A stretch of 64,000 bases of DNA from Neurospora crassa OR74A (Eukaryota > Ascomycota > Sordariomycetes > Sordariales > Sordariaceae): positions 5,022,001 to 5,086,000 of the forward strand of contig NC_026503.1 of NCBI RefSeq assembly GCF_000182925.2, in the 5' to 3' direction. Both the position numbers and the translations under genes were made by a program. The notes beneath the pieces are model-generated. The model was not told the origin of the DNA and did not search any database. It worked only from the letters and a program-made list of their open reading frames with translations. Of this stretch, positions 21,330 through 31,919 are shown piece after piece (the first letter of the stretch is position 1; each line of letters opens with the position of its first letter).

Positions 21330-23378
21330 ATGGCACCCACCCTTTGCTCCAAGTGCTCGACCCTCCGCTTCTACGACCTCTTCGACGACGATGTCGTCTT
21401 CCACCCAGACCTCAACTCTCTCGTCCAATCGGCCAAAAAGTGCGAGAGCTGCAGCTTGTGGTGGACACAAGTTCAACGGACCTGCACCAAAGAGGACATT
21501 GCAGCTTGTTTAGCCAAGAAGTTGCCCGCCAACGCAGTCAGGTCCAGCGACAACGGCGACTTCAAGATTTATCTCCGCGGCGAATGGCATCCCGCAGGCA
21601 CCGCCAGCGTTCCCGACCAGATCTGGCTCTCATGCGGCGTCGTTGTCTCAGCAGTTGGCCATGATGCGCCACCCAAACTACAAACCAATCTTGTCGTATT
21701 TGCTGACCCTGTCGCCGCCGGAGCTGACCCTGCCACCACCGCAGGCGGCTTGTTCGCGGGAAGATACAGCACCAGTGCTGTCCACCCCGAATATCACGCG
21801 ACCTTTGCGAAAAATACGTTGGCGAACTGTCGTACAGGACATGGAGTTTGCAATCAGGCATGCCCGCCTGGAACTCGACAAATGCCGACGAGAGTCATCG
21901 ACGTTGGAGATCAGACCTTGCCAGCAGCCAAGAGGGTCACGCGGATTGTTTTGGCCAAAGACCTAAAGCAGCCACAGCCATACACGGCTCTGTCCTACTG
22001 CTGGGGCAGTGGCACGCAAGCAATGCTCAACGACACGAACTTGGCCGACTTCCTCAAGCTCCTCCCTGAATCCCGGCTCAGCAAGACCCACACCGAGGCT
22101 ATTGACCTCACCCGCCTGCTCGGGATTCGCTACCTCTGGATCGACGCCCTTTGTATCATTCAGAAGAACCAAAAAGACTGGGAGGCGGAATCCAAGCGCA
22201 TGTCCTCGGTCTACGGCAACGCTGAACTGACCATCATCGCTGGCCGGTCCCCCGATAGCGGCCTTGGTTTCCTGACCAACAACTATCTGACCACCAAGAA
22301 ACACCCAAAGCCAGTCCCCATGAGAGCCGGCCCCAATCCCCATATCGGCGAGGGCCCAGATCTCGGAACTGTCCACCTGACAATGCAACGTGCAAAGTCA
22401 GTCGGGCCCGTAGATACCCGAGGCTGGTGCTTCCAAGAAGCTCTGCTCTCGAATCGCGCTCTTGTTTTTGGAGAAGACCAGGTATTCTACCAATGCCGCC
22501 ACCACACGCGGTACGAAGATGGCTGTGTAGACGTCGACACCAGCAAGCGGGGACAGGCTCTAACTTCTCTCCATCCCGGCACCAAACCCGAAGTCTTGAG
22601 GAGATGGTATCAGATGCTTGTCTCCTTTACTCCCCGCGCCTTGACAGAGCCGCACGACATTTTCGCCTGCATCGTTTCCGTTGCGCTGATTACGCACGGC
22701 GTCCTGAAGTCGAGGTACCTGGCTGGACTATGGGAGTGTGATATGCCAAGGGGGCTGCTGTGGAAATCCCGCTGGAGTTATGTCAGTCGCAAACACTTTC
22801 GACCCATCGAGAAGCCATTAGCATCCCCCTTCACCGAACGCCCAGGCGAGGTTCCAGGTAAGCCAGTGGTTCGTGCCCCTTCATGGAGCTGGGCGTATGT
22901 GACAGGCCCGGTGTTCTGGGATACCAACCCCCGTATTGAGTCAAGATGGATTGATGCCAAAAACATTTGCATTCGGCCACGAGATTCCAAAGGGCTGTGG
23001 ACCAATCAGTCAGGAGCAGGGAACCCAGATGTGCTGTTCATGCCGGCGCTGGAGCTGCAAATCTTTGGCAAGGCTGTCGAGGTTCGCTGCACAAAGGTGA
23101 TGAAGAAACACACGCCGTTGACGCCGGAGGGGATCATGTTGGAGTCGGTAAAGTCAGCATCGAGTGGACCGGCCAATTCGAGCTACATTGCGCTGGGGTA
23201 TTTTGACTTCCCCAGTGATCCAATGCCGGCGAATATCTGGTGCTTACTCGTTGTCGCACATGAAGGATTACTGCTTACCCGCGATGGAAAGGGCAAATTC
23301 CATCGCGTGGGCTGGTTTGCGGTGCAGGATGGGAAGCAGTTTGAGGCTGTCAAGGAGACCGCCGTGGACTTGGTGTAG
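21330..23378 (+). CDS. HET-domain protein
   Basis: 682-residue single-exon protein of the heterokaryon-incompatibility (HET) family, cytosolic by inference. The N-terminal part has paired CxxC motifs (CSKC at residues 6-9 and CESC at about 38-41) typical of this subgroup. The HET domain begins at residue 218 with YTALSYCWG, then RYLWIDALCI (about 268), a VYGNAELTI block (about 291), and ends with RGWCFQE at about 364. A long C-terminal region of unknown function follows (W-, R- and P-rich, no repeats). HET proteins trigger programmed cell death on fusion of incompatible hyphae, but most family members are untested, so a role in allorecognition is inference. The gene lies 500 bp left of a RIP-degraded transposon. 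The frame itself is intact. Confidence 0.93.
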   Translation: MAPTLCSKCSTLRFYDLFDDDVVFHPDLNSLVQSAKKCESCSLWWTQVQRTCTKEDIAACLAKKLPANAVRSSDNGDFKIYLRGEWHPAGTASVPDQIWLSCGVVVSAVGHDAPPKLQTNLVVFADPVAAGADPATTAGGLFAGRYSTSAVHPEYHATFAKNTLANCRTGHGVCNQACPPGTRQMPTRVIDVGDQTLPAAKRVTRIVLAKDLKQPQPYTALSYCWGSGTQAMLNDTNLADFLKLLPESRLSKTHTEAIDLTRLLGIRYLWIDALCIIQKNQKDWEAESKRMSSVYGNAELTIIAGRSPDSGLGFLTNNYLTTKKHPKPVPMRAGPNPHIGEGPDLGTVHLTMQRAKSVGPVDTRGWCFQEALLSNRALVFGEDQVFYQCRHHTRYEDGCVDVDTSKRGQALTSLHPGTKPEVLRRWYQMLVSFTPRALTEPHDIFACIVSVALITHGVLKSRYLAGLWECDMPRGLLWKSRWSYVSRKHFRPIEKPLASPFTERPGEVPGKPVVRAPSWSWAYVTGPVFWDTNPRIESRWIDAKNICIRPRDSKGLWTNQSGAGNPDVLFMPALELQIFGKAVEVRCTKVMKKHTPLTPEGIMLESVKSASSGPANSSYIALGYFDFPSDPMPANIWCLLVVAHEGLLLTRDGKGKFHRVGWFAVQDGKQFEAVKETAVDLV

Positions 23379-23881
23379 AGTGCCGACTGCAATGGTCTGT
23401 TGCTTCTTTGCGGCGACGTTGCTGGCCAAAAGTTCCCGTTTGTATTTGGCTCAATCCTGCGTCAATCTGTGCTTCGCTGGTTAATCCGCCCTCACAAGCG
23501 ATGACATCTTAACCATGAGTGTTGTTCCCGTCGGAGTTGGCATCCCGAAAACTGTTGTCCTTAAAGTCGAGTGACATAGCGCCGTGATGTTCGGCTGTTA
23601 GTGAATGGCTGCGTGGCCCCCCTGTCCACTAACACCAGTGCATGCCGATCAGGGTACCATGGCTGCTGCAGACTGAAATTACTCTTGGGATGCCAACTGT
23701 CATGCTGCCACGGTACGGTGCATGTCTCCAATCTGACGATGCAGTAGCGTTGTTGATGGAGTCGATTAGCTCAGTTACAGGGTCGCCGTCGTTGCTACAC
23801 TCGGGCAAACATCAACAGGCTGAGAGGGCTCTTGAACCGCAACATGGACAGCGAATGCAACCCCTTATGCCACCTGGATGC
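23379..23881. other. 3' flank of the HET gene, nothing supported
   Basis: About 500 bp of ordinary composition up to the terminal inverted repeat at 23882. A TAGCTCAGTTAC motif near 23767 resembles a tRNA A box, but no cloverleaf can be drawn. Confidence 0.5.
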
Positions 23882-23950
23882 CGTTCCCACACTCAATCGC
23901 CTGTGCAGTCTTGGCAAGAGGTGTGTGTGCGTGTACATACACACACCGCA
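23882..23950 (+). repeat. Left terminal inverted repeat
   Basis: Starts CGTTCCCACACTCAATCGCC and ends in a GT-rich/AC-rich palindrome (GGTGTGTG...CACACACC) at about 23921-23948. It is the inverted copy of 28127-28199 with only small differences in the GT/AC part. Confidence 0.9.
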
Positions 23951-24379
23951 TTTGACAAATCTGGCTATTTGACATCGCTTTATACGACTCAACTCAATCG
24001 TTTAATATCGAAATCTGGCCAAAATTAGTGTAAAAAGTCGATATTTTAATATTCTACGTTGTACAATTATCTATTTTAATATTTACATTATCTTTTAAAC
24101 TATTATCGATATAGTACGTTACTCTAATACCCGCTAAAAAGTATTAATAATAATAATATTAATAAATAATGAGTATCCTAATAACGTTACTAAAATTATT
24201 AGTATAAATATAAGGAGTATGTAAAAATATAAATGTACTCTATTGGATACTAGTAAAGCATTTTTACTATTGCGAACTTCCTAAAATATTAGAAAGTTTC
24301 TTATATAGGCGCTTAAAGTACAATATATACTATATTACTCCCTATACTTTATTAATTGTAATTAATATTATAAAAGAAA

Positions 24380-25150
24380 TTATAAACCTCCTCGTATTAA
24401 AACCTGATTTATACTTCGACGAAATCTATACTTTTCTAGCCAATGAATATAATATATACGTTTCGATTAAGATTATACAGTAGCACCTTTAATAGGAGAA
24501 GTAGAAGAAGAAGCGATTCTATATAAAAGTATTATAATAATCCCTTATATTAGTAATTGAGTAAATATTAAAGATCTCTTTATTTACTATAGAGATATTT
24601 ATATTCTATAACGAGTTTAGTATAGACTGAAGGGACGGTACTCGTTGTACTAACTAGGTACCCCGTGGTACTATTATAATAGTATTAAGTAAATTCGTAC
24701 GTAGTACACGGTATTACCTCCTCCCAACTATTATAATAAATAAGTTATTCGATATATTAGTATTTAGAGGTATAACGGACTTAACCGAGGTTTAGGACTA
24801 AATAGTAAAATGCCTATTCCTTAAAATAAATTTATTTCCCGGTTGTAATAGTATTTTAGTAATAAATAACGCTAATTAGTACCCTTATACCGAATTCTAG
24901 TACGTATATAATTAGAAGGGGGTTCTATTATAGTATTTACCGCTGTACTCTCCCGAATTCAACCCTATTAAAGTATATTTTAGCGACTTTAAGTAGCAAT
25001 TTAAAAAGGTATATTATAATAAAGGCGGTAATAAAATATTAAATGACGATTTTATTATATTTTTTAAACAATTAGCGTAGGATGTAAGGTATAAAGTATA
25101 ATAGATTTATAGTTATTTTAAGAATGTAAAGCTAGTAATAAATTAATTTA
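24380..25150 (+). pseudogene. Tc1/mariner-type DD34E transposase remnant
   Basis: Degenerate cut-and-paste transposase, no longer translatable because of many TAG/TAA codons. Conserved pieces in one frame: YNEFSID followed by RDGTR and PRGT (about 24605-24675), FPGCNSILVINNAN (about 24836-24880), and YLPLYSPEFNPIK (24931-24975). The second and third catalytic positions are 34 residues apart, the Tc1-group spacing. All three acidic residues are altered: Asp to Asn, Asp to Asn and Glu to Lys, each explainable by one G-to-A change. That is what RIP produces. Confidence 0.8.
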
Positions 25151-25579
25151 ATAATATTAATAAAAAGTATAGTAAGCTATATACTAACGAATTAGTCGAA
25201 TATAGAGAGACGGATATTGTATTTAGGCGGCGGTAGAGAGTATAGAAGGGAGAAATAGATTTATATATATTAAATTGAATTATATATTAAAAATGCCAAA
25301 AATACTAAAAATGCTAGAAGTATTAGAAGTGCTAGAAATCGTATTTATCTATATAATAATACTAAAATACTAGAAACCCCCCTCTTTCGCTATAAATCGA
25401 TTCGTAATATTATTATCGTTCGCTAGGACTGTTAATAATAGTATTACCTGCTATAGAAGCGAGAGTTCTAATAATATTATATTTAAATATAGTATTAAAT
25501 TGTAAATCTAAAATATATACTAATTAATTAAATTATAGTAATAGGGGTTAGAGGGTATACTTACTATAGCTTAACTATA

Positions 25580-27750
25580 TTATTAGTACTATATATTCAA
25601 TTTTAAGGAAATTTTTAATACCGTCCCTAAATACTGTATAAAAATCGTAATTAAACCCCAACCTCGTAAACCACTCTACTAGCTACTCTCTAAGCGCAAA
25701 TATATCGGACGGCGCCTCCTTATTCCAAAACTCATTCCTCAAAGCAATTAGAGTTCTATATACTAATACTACTTTAATTAATAACCTAATATAATAACGC
25801 TTATAAAACGCTTTAAAGAATTTAATAATAATCTCTTTAGCCGGCTAATTAAGTAGGGCGGAGGGTAATAGTAATAAACAAAAACCGAGAATCGAAAGTA
25901 TAGGCGGATGTAGTATAAATAATTTTTTAGCTTCTACTAGGGAATCTCTAATCTCTTCGCCCTCGTCCTCTTTGCCCGCTATTGATAGTAGTATAATTAA
26001 CGGCGGTACTAGTAGCTAAGCAAATACTATAGTCGCTATAGAGATAAGAGGAGGGTTAGTATTAGTACGCTTAGTAATAAAAATCTTGCGGTCGGTCGAA
26101 TACTTATAGAATATAATAATAAAATATTCTAATAGTATATATAAATTAATAATTATTGCTTTACTTAGTAGAAGAAGAACGTCCGCTATATTATAATTAT
26201 AGCCGCCAGTAATTGCCGAATTAGTAATAAAGCCGCCGGCGGTATAAAGTAATTAAATTTAGGGATATTAAAAGTAGGGAGGGAAGTACTAGTATAGTAA
26301 TAAATATAGTAGGTATAGAGGAGGAGGGTATAATTAATATAAACCTTTAAAATTGTCCTTCCTTAGTGTAACTTATAATAAACTATTTATAGTCTCTATA
26401 TTAATACTACTATTACCGCTATTAATATTATTAATAATATTAATATTAATTAATAGACTATTACCTCCTCCCCTATATTTACTACTACTATTACCAATAT
26501 TAAAGGCAACTACTACCTTATTACCCAATATATTTTATACTAATTCAAATAGTAAATTAATTACCGTAGCCTTCCTTAGCAATATAGCGCGTACCCACTT
26601 ACTTATATCTTTAACGTTAAAGTTATAATAGGTTATACTCCTATCTATAATATAGTACATCTAATATTTAATAACCTTATTATAATTCTTATACTTATAA
26701 TTAAAACCGTACGCCTATACCTATACCAACTCCTAATATATAGTACTGTATAATTTTACCCCCGTACACTCCTCTTACTACCGGTCTTCCTCTAAATTCT
26801 TCTTAACTTCTACTAATATAATATTTATTATAACGCGCTTAGACTTCTTAGTACCGGCTAAAGTCCGTAACCCTTATAATAATAGTGTATTGACCGCTCG
26901 TAGAATTAAAGTAATAAAAAGATTAACCAAACTATAAAAGGGGGTAAAAATAGAAGGTATATTACTATAAGAGGATAGGGTAGTAGGGATTTCACTAGTA
27001 AGCGGGTCAATTAATCGAAATTTAAATAATATAGTAAAATAATAGTACTAACTAATATAATAGAAGTACAACTTTATAATAGTCTTATACTCAATATTAT
27101 TATACCTATTATAAAAATCCTTCCTAGGAACAATCTTATTATATATAATAACCCGGGTACGGCGGTTATTATAAATAGTAATAATATATATAATATTATA
27201 TAAAGAAACTAAGTACTTTATCCCTATAGCTATATTATCGCTAATAATATCTTCTATATAACTTTACTATATATATAGGATCTCGCTAAGTAGTATCGTC
27301 CTAAACTGCTACTCACAAAGTTCGCTATCGTTTTACTCAACCTCAACCTCTCTAAATAAATTATATTCTTCAATAGTAGGTAATTTAGTATAGCTAATAG
27401 TAATATATAAACCGATTATATTAAATTAAACCCGTATCGAATTAAAGTATTTAGAACGTAGTAGTAATAATATTATAGCAACCGGCTTACAGGCAACGCA
27501 GGGCTAAGTTAGTAGCGCTAAAATAATTAATTTAATTAGAGAGGCTACTTTGCTATTCGTTGTCGCCCAATAAATAAAATAAAATATTAAAAACCCGCTT
27601 CTTAGGGGTAAGGCGGACGGAGAACTATTATTCAACCTCATTATTGTCGCTAAAATCCTCTTCGCTACTAGAAATCTCAACGGGTATTGTAAGTTTAGGG
27701 AGGAATAATGGCAACTCTAGGACTAGGACTAGGACTAACTCTAATGCAAT
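25580..27750 (-). pseudogene. Unidentified RIP-degraded ORF inside the DNA transposon
   Basis: On the minus strand one frame is open over unusually long stretches for RIP DNA, for example RLIDPLTSEIPTTLSS (about 26990), WVRAILLRKATVINLLFELV (about 26600) and ALRNEFWNKEAPSDIF (about 25720). These are interrupted by a few TAG/TAA codons. An acidic stretch with EISSSEEDFSDNNEVE lies near the N-terminal end (about 27640-27680). Total length may exceed 600 codons. I do not recognise the family. It may be an accessory protein of the element or a second nested transposon. Confidence 0.4.
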
Positions 27751-28126
27751 AGCCTTCCCCTTCTTAATAACAATCTTAATAGGAGTAACTTTCTTCTTAA
27801 GTAAAGTAATTTTAAGGATAACTTTAATAGACTACTTGGTTTTACAACTCTTCTTTCTAAGGCGGGATAAAGCGTATTATAGAATTATTAAGTTAGGATC
27901 TTCCTAATCTTAATCCTTGTTAAAATAGATTGCTAGCGCGCCGCTTCGAATACAGGATCGCTTTACGCCAGCGGGTTTTAAATTAAGGATTATCTTAGGA
28001 GGCATTATCGCAATAGATTTAATTAATTACTAGTATTGTAATTACTTTGTATATTGAAATAGCTTCAAATTGATATAGAAATTATTGTAAAATAATGAAT
28101 TTTAACGAAGTTGTATAATATAGAAG

Positions 28127-28199
28127 TGCGGTGTGTGTGTGTGTGTGCACGCACACACACCTCTTGCCAAGACTGCACAGGCGATTGAGTGTGGGAACG
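28127..28199 (-). repeat. Right terminal inverted repeat
   Basis: Reverse complement of 23882-23950. It contains the (GT)n-CACG-(AC)n palindrome at 28130-28161 and then CTCTTGCCAAGACTGCACAG and GCGATTGAGTGTGGGAACG. Confidence 0.9.
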
Positions 28200-29026
28200 T
28201 GTACCCACCCAAGCAGGGTTGCTCGCATGTGCGTGGGAAGTGCGTCTGCGTCCACATTGCAGTCCACATGGCGGCTGCTGCATAGGGTCGTTTTTAGTTT
28301 GGGATATCGTCGCTTGTCCCAAGCAGAATCCCGGGAGCGGCCTGTGGATTTGGGGTTGCGGCTTATTATCTGAAACACGTACAATTTCCCTTGGATGTTG
28401 CCGCCGCCGCCGGTGGACATTGGACAGACCTGGGAGGAGTCGGCGGGTTGGTGGTCGTGGTGGTGTTGTCATGGCCTCCATCTGCTGACGCTCTCTTTTC
28501 ATCTGATGACAACAAATGGCCCTTGGATGTGTATTTTCCCGTCTTCATTGCCCCGTATCTCCGCCGCTTTGATTTCGGGGCCCCAGCTATATCGTCTCTT
28601 TCAACTCCAACCGGGAATATCCTCACACCCAGACGGGTCATGACCCTGGCCGCCGTTACCCAACCCAGTACAAAAAGTGTTTGATCCTCTGGTCGCCCAA
28701 GTTGGTCGCATTTTGGAGACGGAGCCTTTTGGCGATTACAAGCAAACTCACAACTCCGGACAGAAAGGCACAGCAAGGGGGCGGGGGTGCTTCCATCCCA
28801 GACAAACGTTTATTATTCGACTGGCGAATCGGAGAATTACAACGGCCTGGAACTCATCACCATCCCATCACAGTCACACCTCTTCTGGGCTCTGTGCTTG
28901 CACCACCACTGCCGATGTCATCACACTGCACTACACTACAGCAAGCAGCAGCACCGGCATAGCATAGCATAGCATCGCCGTACAGCAATCCGGATTCAGC
29001 ATACAGCACCCCACAGACAGATCGCC
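28200..29026. other. Upstream region of the Myb-like gene
   Basis: About 830 bp between the transposon and the Myb-like ATG. The right part is CA-rich (CACCACTGCCGATGTCATCACACTGC) with a short CATAG repeat near 28960, consistent with a leader. No other gene is supported. Confidence 0.5.
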
Positions 29027-29685
29027 ATGCCAAAGCCACCATCACACCCCCGATACCAAGCCGTGGCGAGGTCGGAACCATATCCGAGCAGTGCCAACAG
29101 GAGCGGTGGCGGTCATAACAACCATGGCGGAGGTCACGGTCACAGTGGGCGTCATGGGAGTACGGGAATGGTGTATCACCACGCCGCGGGGTCAATGAAC
29201 ACCACCGCGGGAGTGACACCCGGGGTTTCACCACCGGCGCATCAACAATCAGCGGCCCCGCCGAATTACGGGTACGGCGGGAATCCCGGGATCGGCGCCG
29301 GGTCTGGGCCCGGAGCGGGGACTGGAATGATGAACCCTCAATATGCGACAGCAACAATAACATCAACACCACGGACAGTACCTAGGAATTTTGGGGGACA
29401 ACAATCGTCACCATCGTCGTCGACATCGACTTACGGACCACAGCCGTCTTTTGAATCGCTACAGGGGCCGAATCAGCCGCACAACAGCAGCCCCTCTTCA
29501 GCGCCAAACTTTCAGCTGACAGGCTATCAGCACCAGAATCATGCCCTACAACAACATCATTCTCAACACCAACAACACCACCAAGGCCCCACTATCGTCA
29601 ACCAAAACGCCGCCCACCCAACCCACTTTCCTCCCCAATCGCAACCACCACCACCACCACCACCACCACCACCACCACCACCACC

Positions 29686-29719
<34 letters not shown>

Positions 29720-31003
29720 CGACATCAACCACTAAGCCAACCGCACCACCTCCACCAACCACTCCAAGCTCAAACAACCCAGCTAACCCAAACTCCAATT
29801 TCCAATCCGAGCTCGTCCTACAACCCCCGCCCAACCCCCCCTTCCCCAAGCCTGCACAACCCCACAACCTCCTGGACCCCCCGCGAGGACGCCCTTCTCC
29901 TCTCCTCACGGGCCTCGCAACTCCCCTGGTCCGAGCTGCAGCGGCTACACTTCCCCGGTAAGACGGCCAACGCCTGCCGCAAGCGACACGAGCGACTTAT
30001 CGAAAAGCGCCAAGCAGAAGAGGAAGTAGATGAGGATCGATTGGCGCGCATAGCAGGGGAATATGTAAAGATGAGAGGGGAGCTATGGCAGGGGTTGGCG
30101 GAACGGATAGGGATGGATGTAAAAGAGGTGGAGGAAAGGTGTTTGGGAATGGGGGTGGGGAGGTTGAAGGTTGCGGGACGGAGAGGGGGGAGGAGGAGGG
30201 GGTCGTATCCTGTGGCGGCGACGGGGATTATGGGGGCGGGAATGGGACCGGGACCGGTGTCGACAGTGATGCCGATGATGTTCAGTCAAGGCCAGGGTCA
30301 GGGACAGGGACAGGGTGATGCAGAGGAAGGAAGGAATTACACGCATAGTCCGGTGCAGATTGGTTTTACGGGCGCAGGACAATCAATGATCGGACCAGGT
30401 CCGGGACATGGAACCGGAATGGGAATCGGAGGGATGCTACCACCGCATACCGCACCACCACTTACCACTCTGGTGCCGATACCCCCTCCTACTACCACTA
30501 CCGGACACGGGTATAATACGTCTGCCTTACCGACCTCTTCAGCACCAGGCATTCCGCCACCACCACTACTCCCTCTGATGCAGCAGCAACAACAACAACA
30601 ACAACAACAACAGCAACAACCAAGAGTGGCGTTTGGCGGGTATTTAAACGGACGATCAAGTTCAAGAAGGCCGACACATCCTTTACCTTATTCTTCTGCG
30701 CCGCCATTAGCATCACCATCAGCATCAGCATCAGCATCAGCATCCGCGCCGGTGAATGTGAATGCGAACTCGACTCCATCTGGAGGATTTGATCAAGGAC
30801 AAAGACAGGGACAGCAGTGGCCTCGACGGCAAGGAGGCGTAAATCCCGCCGTGTCCGGGGGAATGGGAATGGAAATGGGAATGGGGGTGGGGGTGGGGAT
30901 GACGGTTCCTGCTGCATCGACGACGGGACCACTGACGTCACAGACGTGGCATGGTGGTGGTGGTGGTGGTGGTGGTGGTTATCCTCCGTCTTCGTTTGGG
31001 TAG
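29027..31003 (+). CDS. Myb/SANT-like protein with poly-P and poly-Q tracts
   Basis: 658-residue single-exon protein, probably nuclear and DNA-binding. Residues about 283-330 form a Myb-like unit: WTPREDALLL, then a second-helix LPWSEL with FPGKTANACRKRHERL. A second, weaker helical block (LWQGLAERIGMDVKEVEERC, about 350-375) may be a second repeat. The rest is low complexity: Gly/Ser/His/Pro-rich N terminus, a run of 13-15 Pro followed by 11 Gln (29646-29720), a second poly-Gln (~15) near 30584-30619, and repeated Gly/Met and Gly/Gln blocks. It ends in a poly-Gly tail. It resembles fungal proteins with one Myb domain in a disordered chain. Its targets are unknown. Confidence 0.82.
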
Positions 31004-31919
31004 GTAATGAATAGTTTCTTATTGTGATGGTCGTCAAGAGAATGATGCATGGCCATGTCCTTGAAGTAAGACCACAGTGTACATAGAGGTAGAAGGAGAG
31101 AGATAAGAGTAAATTGTACTGTAGAGATTCCTTTGATTGTCCTCAACTCGCTTTGTAAAACTAAAAGTATCTCATCATTCCTTGTTGTTATAATCACGAC
31201 TTTGACCATTGGTGTTAAGGACGGTGACCCACAGAAAATGATTGACCCAGGTGGAGATTGACTTACACTATGTACAGCGCTTGAATGGAGCTACAGGGGT
31301 AACATTGGCGGCTAACACGCCTGAAAGGGCTGAACTCTGATGTTCCACTCTGCCGCTTTGTCGTGGTATGTGGATTTCGGGCTATTTAGGTAAGATCCAT
31401 TATCCTCAAGTTTCTGGGAAGGGAAGTCTTTCTTGAAACGGGCGTCTTTCGTTTCTTGTAGGGTCCTATTGAGGTGCCTCTGCCACTCGCGGCTACCTAC
31501 CTCAGCGCTTCAGCTGGCCGCCACCTGTGCCGCAATGCACAGCCCAGGGACTGTGTCACCTTCCCGTCCTTCGCTTAGTTCTCTTCCAAACTCAAACCTT
31601 TCTTTTATTCTTCCCACCGATGGTCTCACCACATCCCATACCCCCTTACACGGCGTAAAACGACCTCCAATCTCGGTCACTGCACTCCTGCGGCACACCT
31701 CAACGACAACGACCACAGAATGAAGTTGATCTGGTGTCACAACAGCACCCATTGGGTGGGAAATTCCCGGTGTGAGACTTGAACGAATGTCGCCTTGCAC
31801 TCAGCAACCCTTAAGATGGCGCTGACCCCACACGAGCTTCGCGCGCGCTCCCGCAACATAATGTCGCCAGTCCCACCGTGCTCAAGCCATAAGTAGTGGC
31901 CTTGAGTCGGCCCAACACC
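31004..31919. other. Intergenic with a degenerate tRNA-like stretch
   Basis: No supported gene. On the minus strand about 31840 to 31771 resembles a decayed tRNA (AGCTCGTGTGGGG-TCAGCGC as A box, GTTCAAGTC as B box), but the acceptor and anticodon stems do not pair. The last ~60 bp are the leader of the gene at 31920. Confidence 0.4.

Larger units (their letters stand above)
23882..28199. mobile_element. RIP-degraded DNA transposon with ~70-bp TIRs
   Basis: A 4.3 kb block flanked by near-identical inverted repeats (23882-23950 and 28127-28199). Between them base composition switches abruptly to AT-rich, TA-dense DNA. The interior holds a degenerate DD34E transposase on the plus strand (24.4-25.15 kb) and a second degenerate coding region on the minus strand (25.6-27.75 kb), convergent with it. 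The inverted repeats themselves kept normal GC content, as expected for repeats too short for RIP. No clear target duplication is seen. The element could also be composite, with the Tc1-like gene nested in another transposon. Confidence 0.65.

Noticed and set aside
31771-31840. tRNA-like sequence on the minus strand
   Set aside because: A-box and B-box resemblance is good, but the acceptor and anticodon stems do not pair, so it is at most a decayed relic.
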